The notes beneath the pieces were generated by a model. That model was given only the letters and a program-made list of their open reading frames with translations, was not told the DNA's origin and ran no database searches. Shown here one piece after another: positions 8,492-16,722 of a stretch of 64,000 nucleotides of DNA. The stretch lies in assembly GCA_903917565.1 (NCBI GenBank), contig CAIXBB010000005.1:118797-182796 (forward strand), given 5' to 3'. Within the stretch, counting starts at the first letter, position 1. Each line of letters starts with the position of its first letter. The DNA comes from an uncultured cyanobacterium (lineage in GTDB: Bacteria > Cyanobacteriota > Cyanobacteriia > PCC-6307 > Cyanobiaceae). The translations under genes and the position numbers were made by a program.

Positions 8492-9739
8492 ATGTGCGTC
8501 GAGCCCTCACTCTCCCTTGACTCCTCGACCACCGCTTTCCTTCCCTTCCAGGAGATTCCACTCTTTCGGAATGTCAAGCCAGATCAGTTGATGGCAGCTG
8601 TGAAACGCTGCGATCTTCTGCCCCTTGCACCAGGCCGTGTGCTGCTCACTCCTGGCCAGACCAACGAGGACATCTTCATCATCCTGGCGGGAACGGTCAC
8701 GGTTCACCTCGGCGCGGAAGGGTCCAGGGGAAAGGGAATTGTCATTCCCATCGGGCAGTGCATCGGAGAGTTCTCCGCCATTGATGGGATGCCTGCGTCG
8801 GCTCTGGTGCGGGCAGAAGACGACGCGGTTGTGCTGAGGATTCCCCAGCAGGTGTTCTGGACGCACATGGTGCTGCTGCCGGGGGTGGCGCGCAACATGA
8901 TGATTTCCCTTGTGGAGCGCACCCGGCTCACCAATCAGCTGACCCTGGCGGCCCAGCGGGAAGCACTGGAACTCTCCCAGCTCCGCAAGGAACTGGATCT
9001 GGCCCGGGACCTGCAGCTGAACATGCTGCCTCCTCAGGGCTGTCTGTTTGCCGAGCATCCGGACATCGAGATCGCCACCCTCATGGAGCCTGCGACCACG
9101 GTGGCTGGCGATTTCTTCGATGCCTTTTTCGTCGAAAGGAACAAACTGTTCGTCTGTATCGGGGATGTGTCCGGCCACGGCCTCGGAGCAGCGCTGTTCA
9201 TGGCTCGCACGGTTGGGCTGCTGAGGATTCTTGCGAACACGGAAACATCCCCGGACGCCGTCCTCCGCCGCCTCAATGAAAGCCTCACGGAGGGGAATGA
9301 AGCGTCCCTTTTCGTCACGATGTTCTGTGGCTATCTGGATGTCACTTCCGGCCTGTTCACCTATTCCAATGGTGGCCACTGCCCACCACTGCTGATGCAG
9401 CATCGCGAGATCCATCCGATTCCGATGCCAAAGGGCTTGCTGGTCGGTGTGTATCCCGGCCGGACCTACCAAAACCTGACCCTGCAGCTCGAACCCGGAG
9501 ACCTGCTGATGGTGTACACCGACGGTGTCACCGAAGCGGAGAACATCCAAGGAGAACCCTTCGGTATGCAGGGGTGCCAGCGGCTGCTGGGCGAGGCAGG
9601 CCAGGCTCCCCTGAATGGGTTGATCAACGAGCTGCGCCACAGGTTGCGGGGGTTCACCAACAGCAATCACCTTGAAGACGACTGCACCCTGCTGCTGCTG
9701 AGGCGCCGGCTGGAGCCCGGCGTCAGGGAGGGGCGTTGA
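8492..9739 (+). CDS. cNMP-binding domain fused to SpoIIE/PP2C-type serine phosphatase
   Basis: A 415-residue regulator with a cyclic-nucleotide-binding-fold domain (about residues 15-150, with GQTNEDIFIILAGTV and GQCIGEFSAIDGMPASALV), a short helical linker (150-175) and a SpoIIE/RsbU-type phosphatase domain (175-405). The phosphatase metal-site motifs are AGDFFDAFF, IGDVSGHGLGAALF and YTDGVTEAEN. Its expected job is to dephosphorylate the STAS protein two genes upstream in response to a ligand at the N-terminal domain. In the phosphate-binding cassette the usual Arg after GE is not obvious (FSAIDGMPASALV), so the ligand may not be cAMP. The 3' end overlaps the convergent ABC ATPase by 17 bases. 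Confidence 0.9.
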   Translation: MCVEPSLSLDSSTTAFLPFQEIPLFRNVKPDQLMAAVKRCDLLPLAPGRVLLTPGQTNEDIFIILAGTVTVHLGAEGSRGKGIVIPIGQCIGEFSAIDGMPASALVRAEDDAVVLRIPQQVFWTHMVLLPGVARNMMISLVERTRLTNQLTLAAQREALELSQLRKELDLARDLQLNMLPPQGCLFAEHPDIEIATLMEPATTVAGDFFDAFFVERNKLFVCIGDVSGHGLGAALFMARTVGLLRILANTETSPDAVLRRLNESLTEGNEASLFVTMFCGYLDVTSGLFTYSNGGHCPPLLMQHREIHPIPMPKGLLVGVYPGRTYQNLTLQLEPGDLLMVYTDGVTEAENIQGEPFGMQGCQRLLGEAGQAPLNGLINELRHRLRGFTNSNHLEDDCTLLLLRRRLEPGVREGR

Positions 9740-10928
9740 CGCTTTCGGCGCTGCGTCCCAGCGGCAGGGTCACCAGTGATCGTCCACCAGGAAACAACAG
9801 CGCCGCCTCGCCGGCGCGGAACCGCAGCCGTCCCCTGCATCCGTGGGGGTGGTCCTCCGCCAGGGGCGCCCGCCACCGCAGCCGGTGGTCACCGAGCTGC
9901 ACCTGGTAAAGCCATTCCCGGCCGAGGAACTCCCGGCCGGTGATCCAGGCCGGCCCCTCCTCTTCCGGCACGAACTCCAGGGCCTGGGGGCGGACCATCA
10001 CCTCGATGGCCTCCGAACCCTCCGGGGCGTCCATTCCCCTGGAGACCGGCTCGAGCTCCCCGAGAACGGTCTGCAGCCGCCGGCCACGCCAGTGGGCCGG
10101 CAACAGATTGGCCTGGAGCACGAACTGCCCCACGAAGGCGGTGGCAGGATGGTCGACCAGTTCGCGGGGCGGGGCGCACTGATGCAGCACCCCGTCGCGG
10201 AGCACGCCCACCCGGTCGCAGATCGCCAGAGCCTCCTCCGGATCGTGGGTGACCATCAGGCCGCTGGCGCCGCAGCGGGCCAGAACCGCCGGCAGCTCGC
10301 TGCGCAGCCGCAGCCGCACCTCCACATCCAGATTGGAGAAGGGTTCATCGAGCAACACCACCGAGGGCGATGGCGCCAGGGCGCGGGCCATGGCCAGGCG
10401 CTGGCGCTGGCCGCCGGAGAGTTCGTGGGGATAGCGGCGCTCCAGTCCGCCCAGGCCCAGCAGGTCGAGCAGCCACGCCACCCGTGCGGTGTCCTGGCCG
10501 CGGCGCAGGCCGAAACAGGCGTTGCGCCAGGCATCCAGATGGGGGAAGAGCGCATCGTCCTGGAACACCATGCCGACGCCCCGCCGCTCGGGTGGCAACA
10601 GCCGCTCCGGGCCAGCCACCTGCTGCCCCGCGATGCTGATGGAGCCGCGGCCGGGGCGCTCGAACCCGGCGATCAGCCGCAGCAAGGTGGTCTTGCCGCA
10701 ACCGGACGGGCCCAGCAGACCAACCAGTTCCCCTGCACCGAGAACGAGATCGATCCCCCTGAGAGTCCAGGACGGAGCACCGCGGCCGGGGTAGCGGTAC
10801 CAGAGATCCTCGATGCGCACATGGTCGCGCGGGGCGAGGCCGGCGATGTCCCCGGTGCTGGAAGCCGTGGTTGGTGCCGTGGCGGAAGGCGTGGCGGAAG
10901 GCGTGGCGATGGTGGTGAAAGAAGCCAT
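9723..10928 (-). CDS. ABC transporter ATP-binding protein, Fe3+/spermidine type (FbpC/PotA-like)
   Basis: A 401-residue importer ATPase. Walker A is GPSGCGKTT (about residues 71-79), signature LSGGQRQRLAMARAL, Walker B VVLLDEPFSNLD, and H-loop VTHDPEEALAI; a C-terminal TOBE-like domain follows. Length and motifs fit the ferric-iron or polyamine group, with iron (FutC) the likelier role in cyanobacteria. No permease or binding protein is adjacent. ATG 10928 is used; an ATG eight codons upstream is possible. The N-terminal extension is Thr/Ala/Pro-rich (ATPSATPSATAPT) and is encoded by short tandem repeats (about 10870-10910), which is unusual for this family. Confidence 0.88.
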   Translation of the reverse strand: MASFTTIATPSATPSATAPTTASSTGDIAGLAPRDHVRIEDLWYRYPGRGAPSWTLRGIDLVLGAGELVGLLGPSGCGKTTLLRLIAGFERPGRGSISIAGQQVAGPERLLPPERRGVGMVFQDDALFPHLDAWRNACFGLRRGQDTARVAWLLDLLGLGGLERRYPHELSGGQRQRLAMARALAPSPSVVLLDEPFSNLDVEVRLRLRSELPAVLARCGASGLMVTHDPEEALAICDRVGVLRDGVLHQCAPPRELVDHPATAFVGQFVLQANLLPAHWRGRRLQTVLGELEPVSRGMDAPEGSEAIEVMVRPQALEFVPEEEGPAWITGREFLGREWLYQVQLGDHRLRWRAPLAEDHPHGCRGRLRFRAGEAALLFPGGRSLVTLPLGRSAESVNAPP

Positions 10929-10957
10929 AAGATCCCAGTCCCGCATTGTCACCCGTC

Positions 10958-11386
10958 ATGAGTTCCAGCGCTGGCGGGGGTGACGAAAGGCACAGGCCCT
11001 TGTCTCATCCGGTCAACACCCAGGCGGCACCCGCCCCGGTGGGCCCCTACAACCAGGCCGTGCTCGCCGGTGGCGTTCTCTACTGCTCCGGCCAGATCGC
11101 CCTTGATCCGGTGAGCGGCGCGCTGGTGGGGAATGGCGATGTGGAGGCTGAGACCGTCCAGGTGCTGAGCAACCTGCAGGCGGTCCTGGCCGCCGCCGGC
11201 TGCAGCCCCGAGCAGGTGGTGCGCACCACGGTGTATCTGGTGGATCTGAACGATTTCGCCCGGGTCAACAGCCTTTACGCCGGGCTGTTCGGCGCCGGAG
11301 TGGCGCCGGCGCGGGCCTGCGTGCAGGTGGCGGCCCTGCCGAAGGGGGCACGGGTGGAGATCGACGCCATCGCCGTGATCGCCTGA
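10958..11386 (+). CDS. RidA-family reactive intermediate/imine deaminase
   Basis: A 142-residue RidA (YjgF/YER057c/UK114) protein that hydrolyses reactive enamine/imine intermediates formed by PLP enzymes. Family signatures are APVGPYNQAV, YCSGQIALDP, VVRTTVYLVDLNDF and the C-terminal PARACVQVAALPKGARVEIDA, including the Arg that contacts the substrate carboxylate. ATG 10958 follows a GTG four codons upstream; the first 16 residues are outside the conserved domain. It is divergent from the ABC ATPase with about 30 bases between start codons. Confidence 0.93.
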   Translation: MSSSAGGGDERHRPLSHPVNTQAAPAPVGPYNQAVLAGGVLYCSGQIALDPVSGALVGNGDVEAETVQVLSNLQAVLAAAGCSPEQVVRTTVYLVDLNDFARVNSLYAGLFGAGVAPARACVQVAALPKGARVEIDAIAVIA

Positions 11387-11455
11387 GGCGGTTCCGGTGC
11401 GCTCGCTGCAAGCCGGCCAGTAGCTGGGTGTGCTGTCCTGCGGCAACCTGGAACG

Positions 11456-11731
11456 ATGGAGACCCCCTTCGGCACCTGGTTTCACGAGGTGGTGGTGATG
11501 ACACCGGCCCGCTTCGAGGAGGCCGTCGATGCGGTGCTGGCTGTGCAGCAGTTCAAGACGGTGGTGCTCCACCTCAGTGCGATGGCGCCGGAGGAGGCCC
11601 AGCGCACGATCGACTTCGTCTCGGGCGGTGTCTTCGCCATGGACGGCCAGTCGGAACGGCTGGGGGACACGGTGTTCCTGTTCGCACCGGCCCTGGTGAC
11701 GATCAGCCGGGATGGGGATGACCAGGGCTGA
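11456..11731 (+). CDS. Short SepF-like (DUF552) protein
   Basis: A 91-residue protein that is almost entirely a SepF/DUF552 domain: MTPARFEEAVDAVLAVQQF, VVLHLSAMAPEEAQRTIDF and VSGGVFAMDGQSERLGDTV match the SepF core that polymerises and binds FtsZ. Canonical cyanobacterial SepF (Cdv2) is roughly twice as long, with an N-terminal membrane-targeting helix and a linker; both are missing here. It is therefore probably a second, reduced SepF paralogue. Whether it binds FtsZ or modifies SepF rings is unknown. A possible division role agrees with the peptidoglycan-type enzyme next door but is inference. Confidence 0.82.
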   Translation: METPFGTWFHEVVVMTPARFEEAVDAVLAVQQFKTVVLHLSAMAPEEAQRTIDFVSGGVFAMDGQSERLGDTVFLFAPALVTISRDGDDQG

Positions 11732-11808
11732 GCCGATGGGCGCCGGGACCCCTGCCCTTGTGGCGCCCTCACCGGGGCAGTAACACGGGCTCTTGTCCCG
11801 TCCTGCCC

Positions 11809-12345
11809 ATGAAGCGATCCACCGGCCTGGCCCTGCTGGCCCTCGCCTGGGGCCTCGCCGCCCCCCTGGTCGGCCACGGCCCCAGCGCCCTGGCGGTGGG
11901 GACCGGCGGCGGCCAGATGGTGCTGGTCCGCACCGAGCGGCGGCTGCCCATCACCGGCGATCCGATCTGGGAGTTGCAACTCCTGCTCCCCGACCAGCCG
12001 CCGCGGGCCTACGAAGCGCTGGTGGGCCGGGTGCGGCGCCAGGACGGCGACCGTGACCAGCTGGGCAGCAAGGCGCCGTTGCCGCGGGGGCGCTATGCCG
12101 TCACCGAGATCACGCCCGTGGCCCCGACGGATGATGCCGAACTCGGCCGGTTTCTCTGGATCGGGCTGCAGCCCGAGTTCCCCACCGCCCGCCGGGGCCT
12201 GGGGATCCACCACGATCCCAGCGCCGGCAGGGGGCGGAGCAGCGGCACCGACGGCTGCATCGGGTTGATCCACGGCAACGACCTGCTGGTGCTCGGCGAC
12301 CTGCTGCGGCGCAGCGGCACCACCGAGCTGCTGGTGCGGGACTGA
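11809..12345 (+). CDS. L,D-transpeptidase (YkuD)-family protein, secreted
   Basis: A 178-residue protein with an N-terminal signal peptide (MKRSTGLALLALAWGLA...) and a YkuD-type catalytic region: GIHHDPSAGRG (about residues 131-141) supplies the conserved His, and TDGCIGL (about 146-152) supplies the nucleophilic Cys within the S/TxGC pattern. Such enzymes cross-link or trim peptidoglycan with 3-3 bonds or attach proteins to it. The domain is short. The start ATG 11809 was chosen because it begins the signal peptide. Confidence 0.85.
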   Translation: MKRSTGLALLALAWGLAAPLVGHGPSALAVGTGGGQMVLVRTERRLPITGDPIWELQLLLPDQPPRAYEALVGRVRRQDGDRDQLGSKAPLPRGRYAVTEITPVAPTDDAELGRFLWIGLQPEFPTARRGLGIHHDPSAGRGRSSGTDGCIGLIHGNDLLVLGDLLRRSGTTELLVRD

Positions 12346-12352
12346 GCCGCGC

Positions 12353-12583
12353 TCAGGCGCGACGGTCCAGGGCCTCCTTCAGGCGCGGCTCCAGTTCCCT
12401 GCGCTGGACCGGATCCCCCACCAGCAGCAGGGCCCCGGTCCCGGGCCACCAGTTGAGCCGCAGATTCGATTCCCCGTCCTCGATCACCAGCATCTCGAAG
12501 GCCCCCTCGTGGACCCAGTGGCCAACGCAGCCCAGGTTGCTCACCAACTCCTGGAGTTCAGCGAGGGAACCCTTGAACTGCAC
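12353..12583 (-). CDS. Small conserved picocyanobacterial protein of unknown function
   Basis: About 76 residues starting at a GTG: QFKGSLAELQELVSNLG, then HWVHEGAFEMLVIEDG and LRLNWWPGTGALLLVGD. It looks like a compact alpha/beta protein, and I recall similar short proteins in Synechococcus/Cyanobium, but no function is known to me. The frame stays open upstream for 67 codons, yet that part reads as arginine/proline-rich filler and overlaps the divergent MFS start, so the short version is preferred. The start codon is uncertain because no strong ribosome-binding site precedes it. Confidence 0.68.
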   Translation of the reverse strand: MQFKGSLAELQELVSNLGCVGHWVHEGAFEMLVIEDGESNLRLNWWPGTGALLLVGDPVQRRELEPRLKEALDRRA

Positions 12584-12680
12584 GGTGTCAACGGCGGCTA
12601 GGCGAAGTGTAAAGACGGCGGACCTATCGGTCAGCCGGGGCTCCGGCCGGAGAGAACGGTCTGAGGGGACCGGTGGCCCG

Positions 12681-13961
12681 ATGCTGAGGCCTGCCGGTCC
12701 GGCGACAGGCATGGGGACAGGGAGGGAGAGTCTGCGGCGATTGCCCCGGGATGTCTGGCTGATCGGTCTGATCAGCCTGGTCAACGACAGCGCCAGCGAA
12801 CTGATCTATCCCCTGCTTCCCCTGTTGCTGACCTCGGTGCTGCTGGCCGGCCCCAGGGCCCTGGGACTGATCGAGGGCATCGCCGAAGCCACCGCCAGCC
12901 TGCTGAAGCTGGGATCCGGGGTGATCCTCGATCGCACCAGGCGTGCGAAGCCCTGGATCCTGGGGGGGTATGGCCTGGCCTCCCTGGCGCGACCCCTGAT
13001 GGCGGTGGTCACGGCCTGGCCTGGACTGCTGGTGCTGCGCCTGCTGGACCGGGCCGGCAAGGGGCTGCGCACCTCCCCCAGGGATGCCCTGCTGGCGGGC
13101 TGGGTGGCCCCGGAGCAGAGGGGTCTGGCGTTCGGACTGCACCGGGCCATGGACAACGCCGGCGCGGTGGTGGGTCCGCTGGCGGCCGCGGCGCTGCTGG
13201 CGGCCGAGGTGCCTCTGGCGCAGATTCTGCTCTGGTCGGCGCTGCCTGGAGCCCTTTGCCTGGCGCTGGTGCTGGCCCTGCGGGAGCCGCCTGCCTCTTT
13301 ATCCCAGCCGCCGGCGCTGCCGCTTGTGATCGAGGGGACCCCGACGAGGCTGCCGACTCGCTTTCGCCGCTACCTCCTGGTGGTGGCCGTGTTCAGCCTG
13401 GGCAATTCCTCCAACCTGTTTCTACTGCTGCGTGCCGGGGAACTGGGTGTGCCCCGGGAGAGGATCCCCCTGCTGTGGGCCGCCGTCTCTGCCGTGGCGA
13501 TGCTGGCCTCCACGCCCCTGTCGGCCTGGTCGGACCGGGTGGGGCGACGGCTGGTGCTGGGGGGCGGCTATCTGGCCTACGGCGTCTTCTATCTGCTGAT
13601 GGCCTCCCTCCGGAGCGAAGGGCCCTGGCTGTTCGGCCTTTTCAGCTTCTATGGCCTGTTCATGGCGGCCACCGAGGGGGTGGAAAAAGCGCTGGTGGCG
13701 GATCTGGCGCCGCCGGAGCTGCGGGGAACCGCCTTCGGCTGGTTCAACATGACCACCGGGCTGATGCTGCTGCCGTCGTCGCTGCTGTTCGGTGCGATCT
13801 ACCAGGGGGCCGGTCCTGGAACGGCCTTCACCCTGGCGGCAGGCTGTTCGCTGGGGGCGGCCCTGCTGCTAGCGGTATGGATGGGAGCGCCCCCCGCCGC
13901 CGCAACATTGGAAGACGACAAACCCGGCTACGGTCCACACGCCGGCCCGACCGATCGGTGA
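12681..13961 (+). CDS. MFS transporter
   Basis: A 426-residue major facilitator superfamily carrier with about 12 hydrophobic segments. The family loop between helices 2 and 3 is seen as LDRTRRAKPWILGG, with a second cytoplasmic basic loop SDRVGRRLVLGGG in the C-terminal half, and DRAGKGLRTSPRDALL in the first half. The substrate is unknown. ATG 12681 is preferred because a GAGGGG box lies about 12 bases upstream; ATG 12711 is the alternative. The stop codon overlaps the next start (TGATG), linking it to the KefF/KefB-like pair. Confidence 0.88.
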   Translation: MLRPAGPATGMGTGRESLRRLPRDVWLIGLISLVNDSASELIYPLLPLLLTSVLLAGPRALGLIEGIAEATASLLKLGSGVILDRTRRAKPWILGGYGLASLARPLMAVVTAWPGLLVLRLLDRAGKGLRTSPRDALLAGWVAPEQRGLAFGLHRAMDNAGAVVGPLAAAALLAAEVPLAQILLWSALPGALCLALVLALREPPASLSQPPALPLVIEGTPTRLPTRFRRYLLVVAVFSLGNSSNLFLLLRAGELGVPRERIPLLWAAVSAVAMLASTPLSAWSDRVGRRLVLGGGYLAYGVFYLLMASLRSEGPWLFGLFSFYGLFMAATEGVEKALVADLAPPELRGTAFGWFNMTTGLMLLPSSLLFGAIYQGAGPGTAFTLAAGCSLGAALLLAVWMGAPPAAATLEDDKPGYGPHAGPTDR

Positions 13962-14596
13962 TGGACACCCCCAAGCGCATCCTGGTGCTGTTCGCCCATC
14001 CGGCCCTGCACAAGTCCTGGGTGAACCGTCGCCTGATCCGTGCCCTCGGCGACCTCGAGGGGGTCACCCTGCACGATCTGTACGAGGCCTATCCCAGCTT
14101 CCACATCGACGTGAAGCGGGAGCAGGCCCTCCTGCTCGCCCACGATGTGATCTTGTTTCAGCACCCCTTCTACTGGTACAGCAGCCCGGCGATTCTCAAG
14201 GAGTGGCAGGACCTGGTGCTCGAGCACGGCTTCGCCTACGGGGCCGGCGGCACGGCCCTGGAGGGCAAGACGTTCCTCTCCGCCATCACCACCGGCGGCC
14301 AGCAGCAGGCTTACTGCCGCTCCGGCGCCAACCGCTTCGCCATCAGGGAACTGATGGCGCCCTTCGAGCAGACCGCCCGCCTCTGCGGCATGGACTACCT
14401 GCCCCCCTTCGTGATCCACGGCACCCACCTGCTCCGGGAGGCCGGCCAGATCGACCCCTACGTCCGCGCCTACCGGCTCCTGCTCATGGGGCTCCGGGAT
14501 GGCACTCTCCGCTGGGATGGGCTCGGGGAAGACGACTACCTCTACCACAATCTCGAGCGGGTCCTCCCCCCATCCCCGGTGGCCGACCATGCATGA
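13961..14596 (+). CDS. KefF/YwrO-type NAD(P)H-dependent flavin oxidoreductase
   Basis: A 211-residue flavodoxin-fold quinone reductase. The start RILVLFAHPALHKSWVNR is the FMN-binding loop, followed by DVILFQHPFYWYSSPAILK and the ITTGGQQQAYCRSGANRF active-site segment. In enteric bacteria KefF is the ancillary subunit needed for full activity of the KefC potassium efflux channel; here the gene overlaps a KefB/C-type antiporter by eight bases, which makes the same partnership likely. It starts one base inside the MFS stop codon. Confidence 0.92.
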   Translation: MDTPKRILVLFAHPALHKSWVNRRLIRALGDLEGVTLHDLYEAYPSFHIDVKREQALLLAHDVILFQHPFYWYSSPAILKEWQDLVLEHGFAYGAGGTALEGKTFLSAITTGGQQQAYCRSGANRFAIRELMAPFEQTARLCGMDYLPPFVIHGTHLLREAGQIDPYVRAYRLLLMGLRDGTLRWDGLGEDDYLYHNLERVLPPSPVADHA

Positions 14597-16445
14597 CGAA
14601 AGCCTGTTTCTTCAGGCCTTCATCTACCTGGCTGCGGCCGTTGTGGCGGTACCGATCTCCAACCGGCTGGGGCTGGGTTCGGTGCTCGGCTACCTCATCG
14701 CCGGGGTGGTGATCGGCCCCTTCGGTCTGCGTCTGGTGGGGCAGGAGGGAGAGGACGTGATGCACTTCGCCGAGTTTGGCGTGGTGATGCTGCTGTTTCT
14801 GGTGGGGCTGGAACTGCAGCCCTCGCGGCTGTGGCGGCTGCGGCTGCCGATCCTGGGCATGGGCGGGCTGCAGGTGCTGGCCACCGCCCTTCTTGTCGCC
14901 GTCCTGGCCATCGCCACGGGCCTGGCCTGGCCGATGGCGCTGGCGGTGGGGCTGATCCTGGCGATGTCATCGACCGCCATCGGCCTGCAGAGCCTCGACG
15001 AAAAGGGACTGGCCAAGACCGAGGCTGGCCAGTCGGCCTTCTCGGTGCTGCTGTTCCAGGACATCGCCGTGATCCCGATCCTGGCGATCCTGCCGTTGCT
15101 GGCCTACGAGAAGGGCGTCAGCACGGGTCATGGCCCTGAGCTGAATCCGTGGCTGCAGGCGCTGATGGTGATCGCCATCGTGACGGGAATCATCATCGGC
15201 GGGCGCTTCCTGATGCGGCCCGTGTTCCGGGTGATCGCCGCCACCCGCCTGCGGGAGGTGTTCACCGCCATGGCGCTGCTGCTGGTGATCGGCATCGCCC
15301 TGGCCATGCAGCAGGTGGGCCTGTCACCGGCCCTGGGCACCTTCGTGGCCGGCGTGGTGCTGGCCGACAACGAGTACCGCCATGAGCTGGAGGGCGACAT
15401 CGCACCGTTCAAGGGCCTGCTGCTGGGGCTGTTCTTCCTCACGGTGGGGGCCAGCATCGACTTCCGCCTGCTCCTGGAGCGGCCCTGGCTGATCCTGGGC
15501 CTGGTACTGGCTCTGGTGGTGGCCAAGCTGGCGGTGCTGCTGGCCCTCGGCCGCGGCTTCGGGCTCCCCTGGAGTCAGACCCTGCTGTTCGCCTTCGCCC
15601 TGGCTCAGGGGGGGGAATTCGCCTTCGTGCTGTTCTCCTTCGCCGGCAAGGCCAAGGTGCTCCCCGACGCCCTCACGGCGGTGCTGGTGGCGGTGGTGGC
15701 GTTCTCGATGCTGCTGACGCCCCTGCTGCTGATCCTCAACGACCGCTGGCTCCAGCCCCGCTTCGCGGTTCCCGCCGAAGAGCGGCAGGCCGATGGCATC
15801 GACACGAGCGACAGCCCGGTGATCATCGCCGGCTTCGGCCGCTTCGGACAGATCGTGGGACGACTGCTGCTGGCCAACCGCTGCCCCATCACCGTGCTCG
15901 ACCACAGTCCCACCCAGATCGATCTGTTGCGGCGCTTCGGCTGGAAGGTGTTCTACGGCGATGCCGGCCGGCTCGATCTGCTCGAGGCGGCCGGTGCGGC
16001 CCAGGCACGACTGCTGGTGGTGGCCGTTGACGATCCCGAGAAGGCGCTGGAGATCGTGGCCCTGGCCCACAAGCATTTCCCGGCGCTGGCGATCCTGGCC
16101 CGGGCCCAGGACCGCCGCCATGCCTACGCCCTGATCCGCCAGGGAGTGAGCGTGATCCGGCGCGAAACCTTCGGTTCGGCCCTGGAGATGGGCATCGATG
16201 CCCTCAAGCTGCTGGGGATACGGGCCCACCGGGCCCATCGAATCGCCCACACCTTCCGCCAGCACGATGAGGCAGCGCTGCAGGAGATGGCGAGGCTCGA
16301 AGGCGACGATGCGGTGGTGATCGCCCGCTCCCGTCAGCTGACCCAGGACCTGGAGCAATTGCTGCAGTCCGACGGGGACAACACCGCTGCGGACAACGAC
16401 CAGGCCTGGGACGTCGCCGCCCGTCAGGGGCTTTCGCAGGGCTGA
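14589..16445 (+). CDS. KefB/KefC-type monovalent cation:proton antiporter with RCK domain
   Basis: A 618-residue CPA2 transporter. Residues 1-385 hold about 12 hydrophobic segments including the conserved half-helix region GTFVAGVVLADNEYRHELE; residues from about 410 form an RCK/TrkA-N domain (VIIAGFGRFGQIVGRLLL, then YGDAGRLDLLEAAGA). In E. coli Kef systems, potassium efflux is held closed by glutathione and opened by glutathione adducts of electrophiles. The upstream KefF-like partner supports that role. ATG 14589 lies in an eight-base overlap with that gene. Confidence 0.93.
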   Translation: MHDESLFLQAFIYLAAAVVAVPISNRLGLGSVLGYLIAGVVIGPFGLRLVGQEGEDVMHFAEFGVVMLLFLVGLELQPSRLWRLRLPILGMGGLQVLATALLVAVLAIATGLAWPMALAVGLILAMSSTAIGLQSLDEKGLAKTEAGQSAFSVLLFQDIAVIPILAILPLLAYEKGVSTGHGPELNPWLQALMVIAIVTGIIIGGRFLMRPVFRVIAATRLREVFTAMALLLVIGIALAMQQVGLSPALGTFVAGVVLADNEYRHELEGDIAPFKGLLLGLFFLTVGASIDFRLLLERPWLILGLVLALVVAKLAVLLALGRGFGLPWSQTLLFAFALAQGGEFAFVLFSFAGKAKVLPDALTAVLVAVVAFSMLLTPLLLILNDRWLQPRFAVPAEERQADGIDTSDSPVIIAGFGRFGQIVGRLLLANRCPITVLDHSPTQIDLLRRFGWKVFYGDAGRLDLLEAAGAAQARLLVVAVDDPEKALEIVALAHKHFPALAILARAQDRRHAYALIRQGVSVIRRETFGSALEMGIDALKLLGIRAHRAHRIAHTFRQHDEAALQEMARLEGDDAVVIARSRQLTQDLEQLLQSDGDNTAADNDQAWDVAARQGLSQG

Positions 16446-16458
16446 GCTGGCCACGGCC

Positions 16459-16701
16459 TCAGGCGCCCGTGCCCCCCTGGGGTTCCGGAGGCAACCGCTG
16501 CCAGCCCGGCAACCAGGCGCCGCGGTCGCGCAGTTCGCCCAGGGGAACCAGCAGCCGGAAGCGTTGGTCGAGCACCGCCTGAAGCTCCACGGTCCGCTCC
16601 TGGCCGCGGCCCCGCTGGCCCAGCACGGCGAAGTGTCGATAGCCGCCGCTGCGCTCGGCCCGGGCGGGCTGGGCAGTCCAGGCGACAGGCAGCTTCTTCA
16701 T
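16459..16701 (-). CDS. TIGR02450-family small Trp-rich protein
   Basis: An 80-residue protein matching the pattern of the TIGR02450 tryptophan-rich family known from cyanobacteria and proteobacteria: LPVAWTAQPARAERSGGYRH, FAVLGQ, VELQAVLDQRFRLLVPLGEL, and the RGAWLPGWQRL ending with paired tryptophans. No function is established for the family. It has no signal or membrane segment. It lies 21 bases downstream of the FAH-family gene on the same strand and could be co-transcribed with it. Confidence 0.75.
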   Translation of the reverse strand: MKKLPVAWTAQPARAERSGGYRHFAVLGQRGRGQERTVELQAVLDQRFRLLVPLGELRDRGAWLPGWQRLPPEPQGGTGA

Positions 16702-16722
16702 CGCCGGGGTGGGGCAGGGCCA

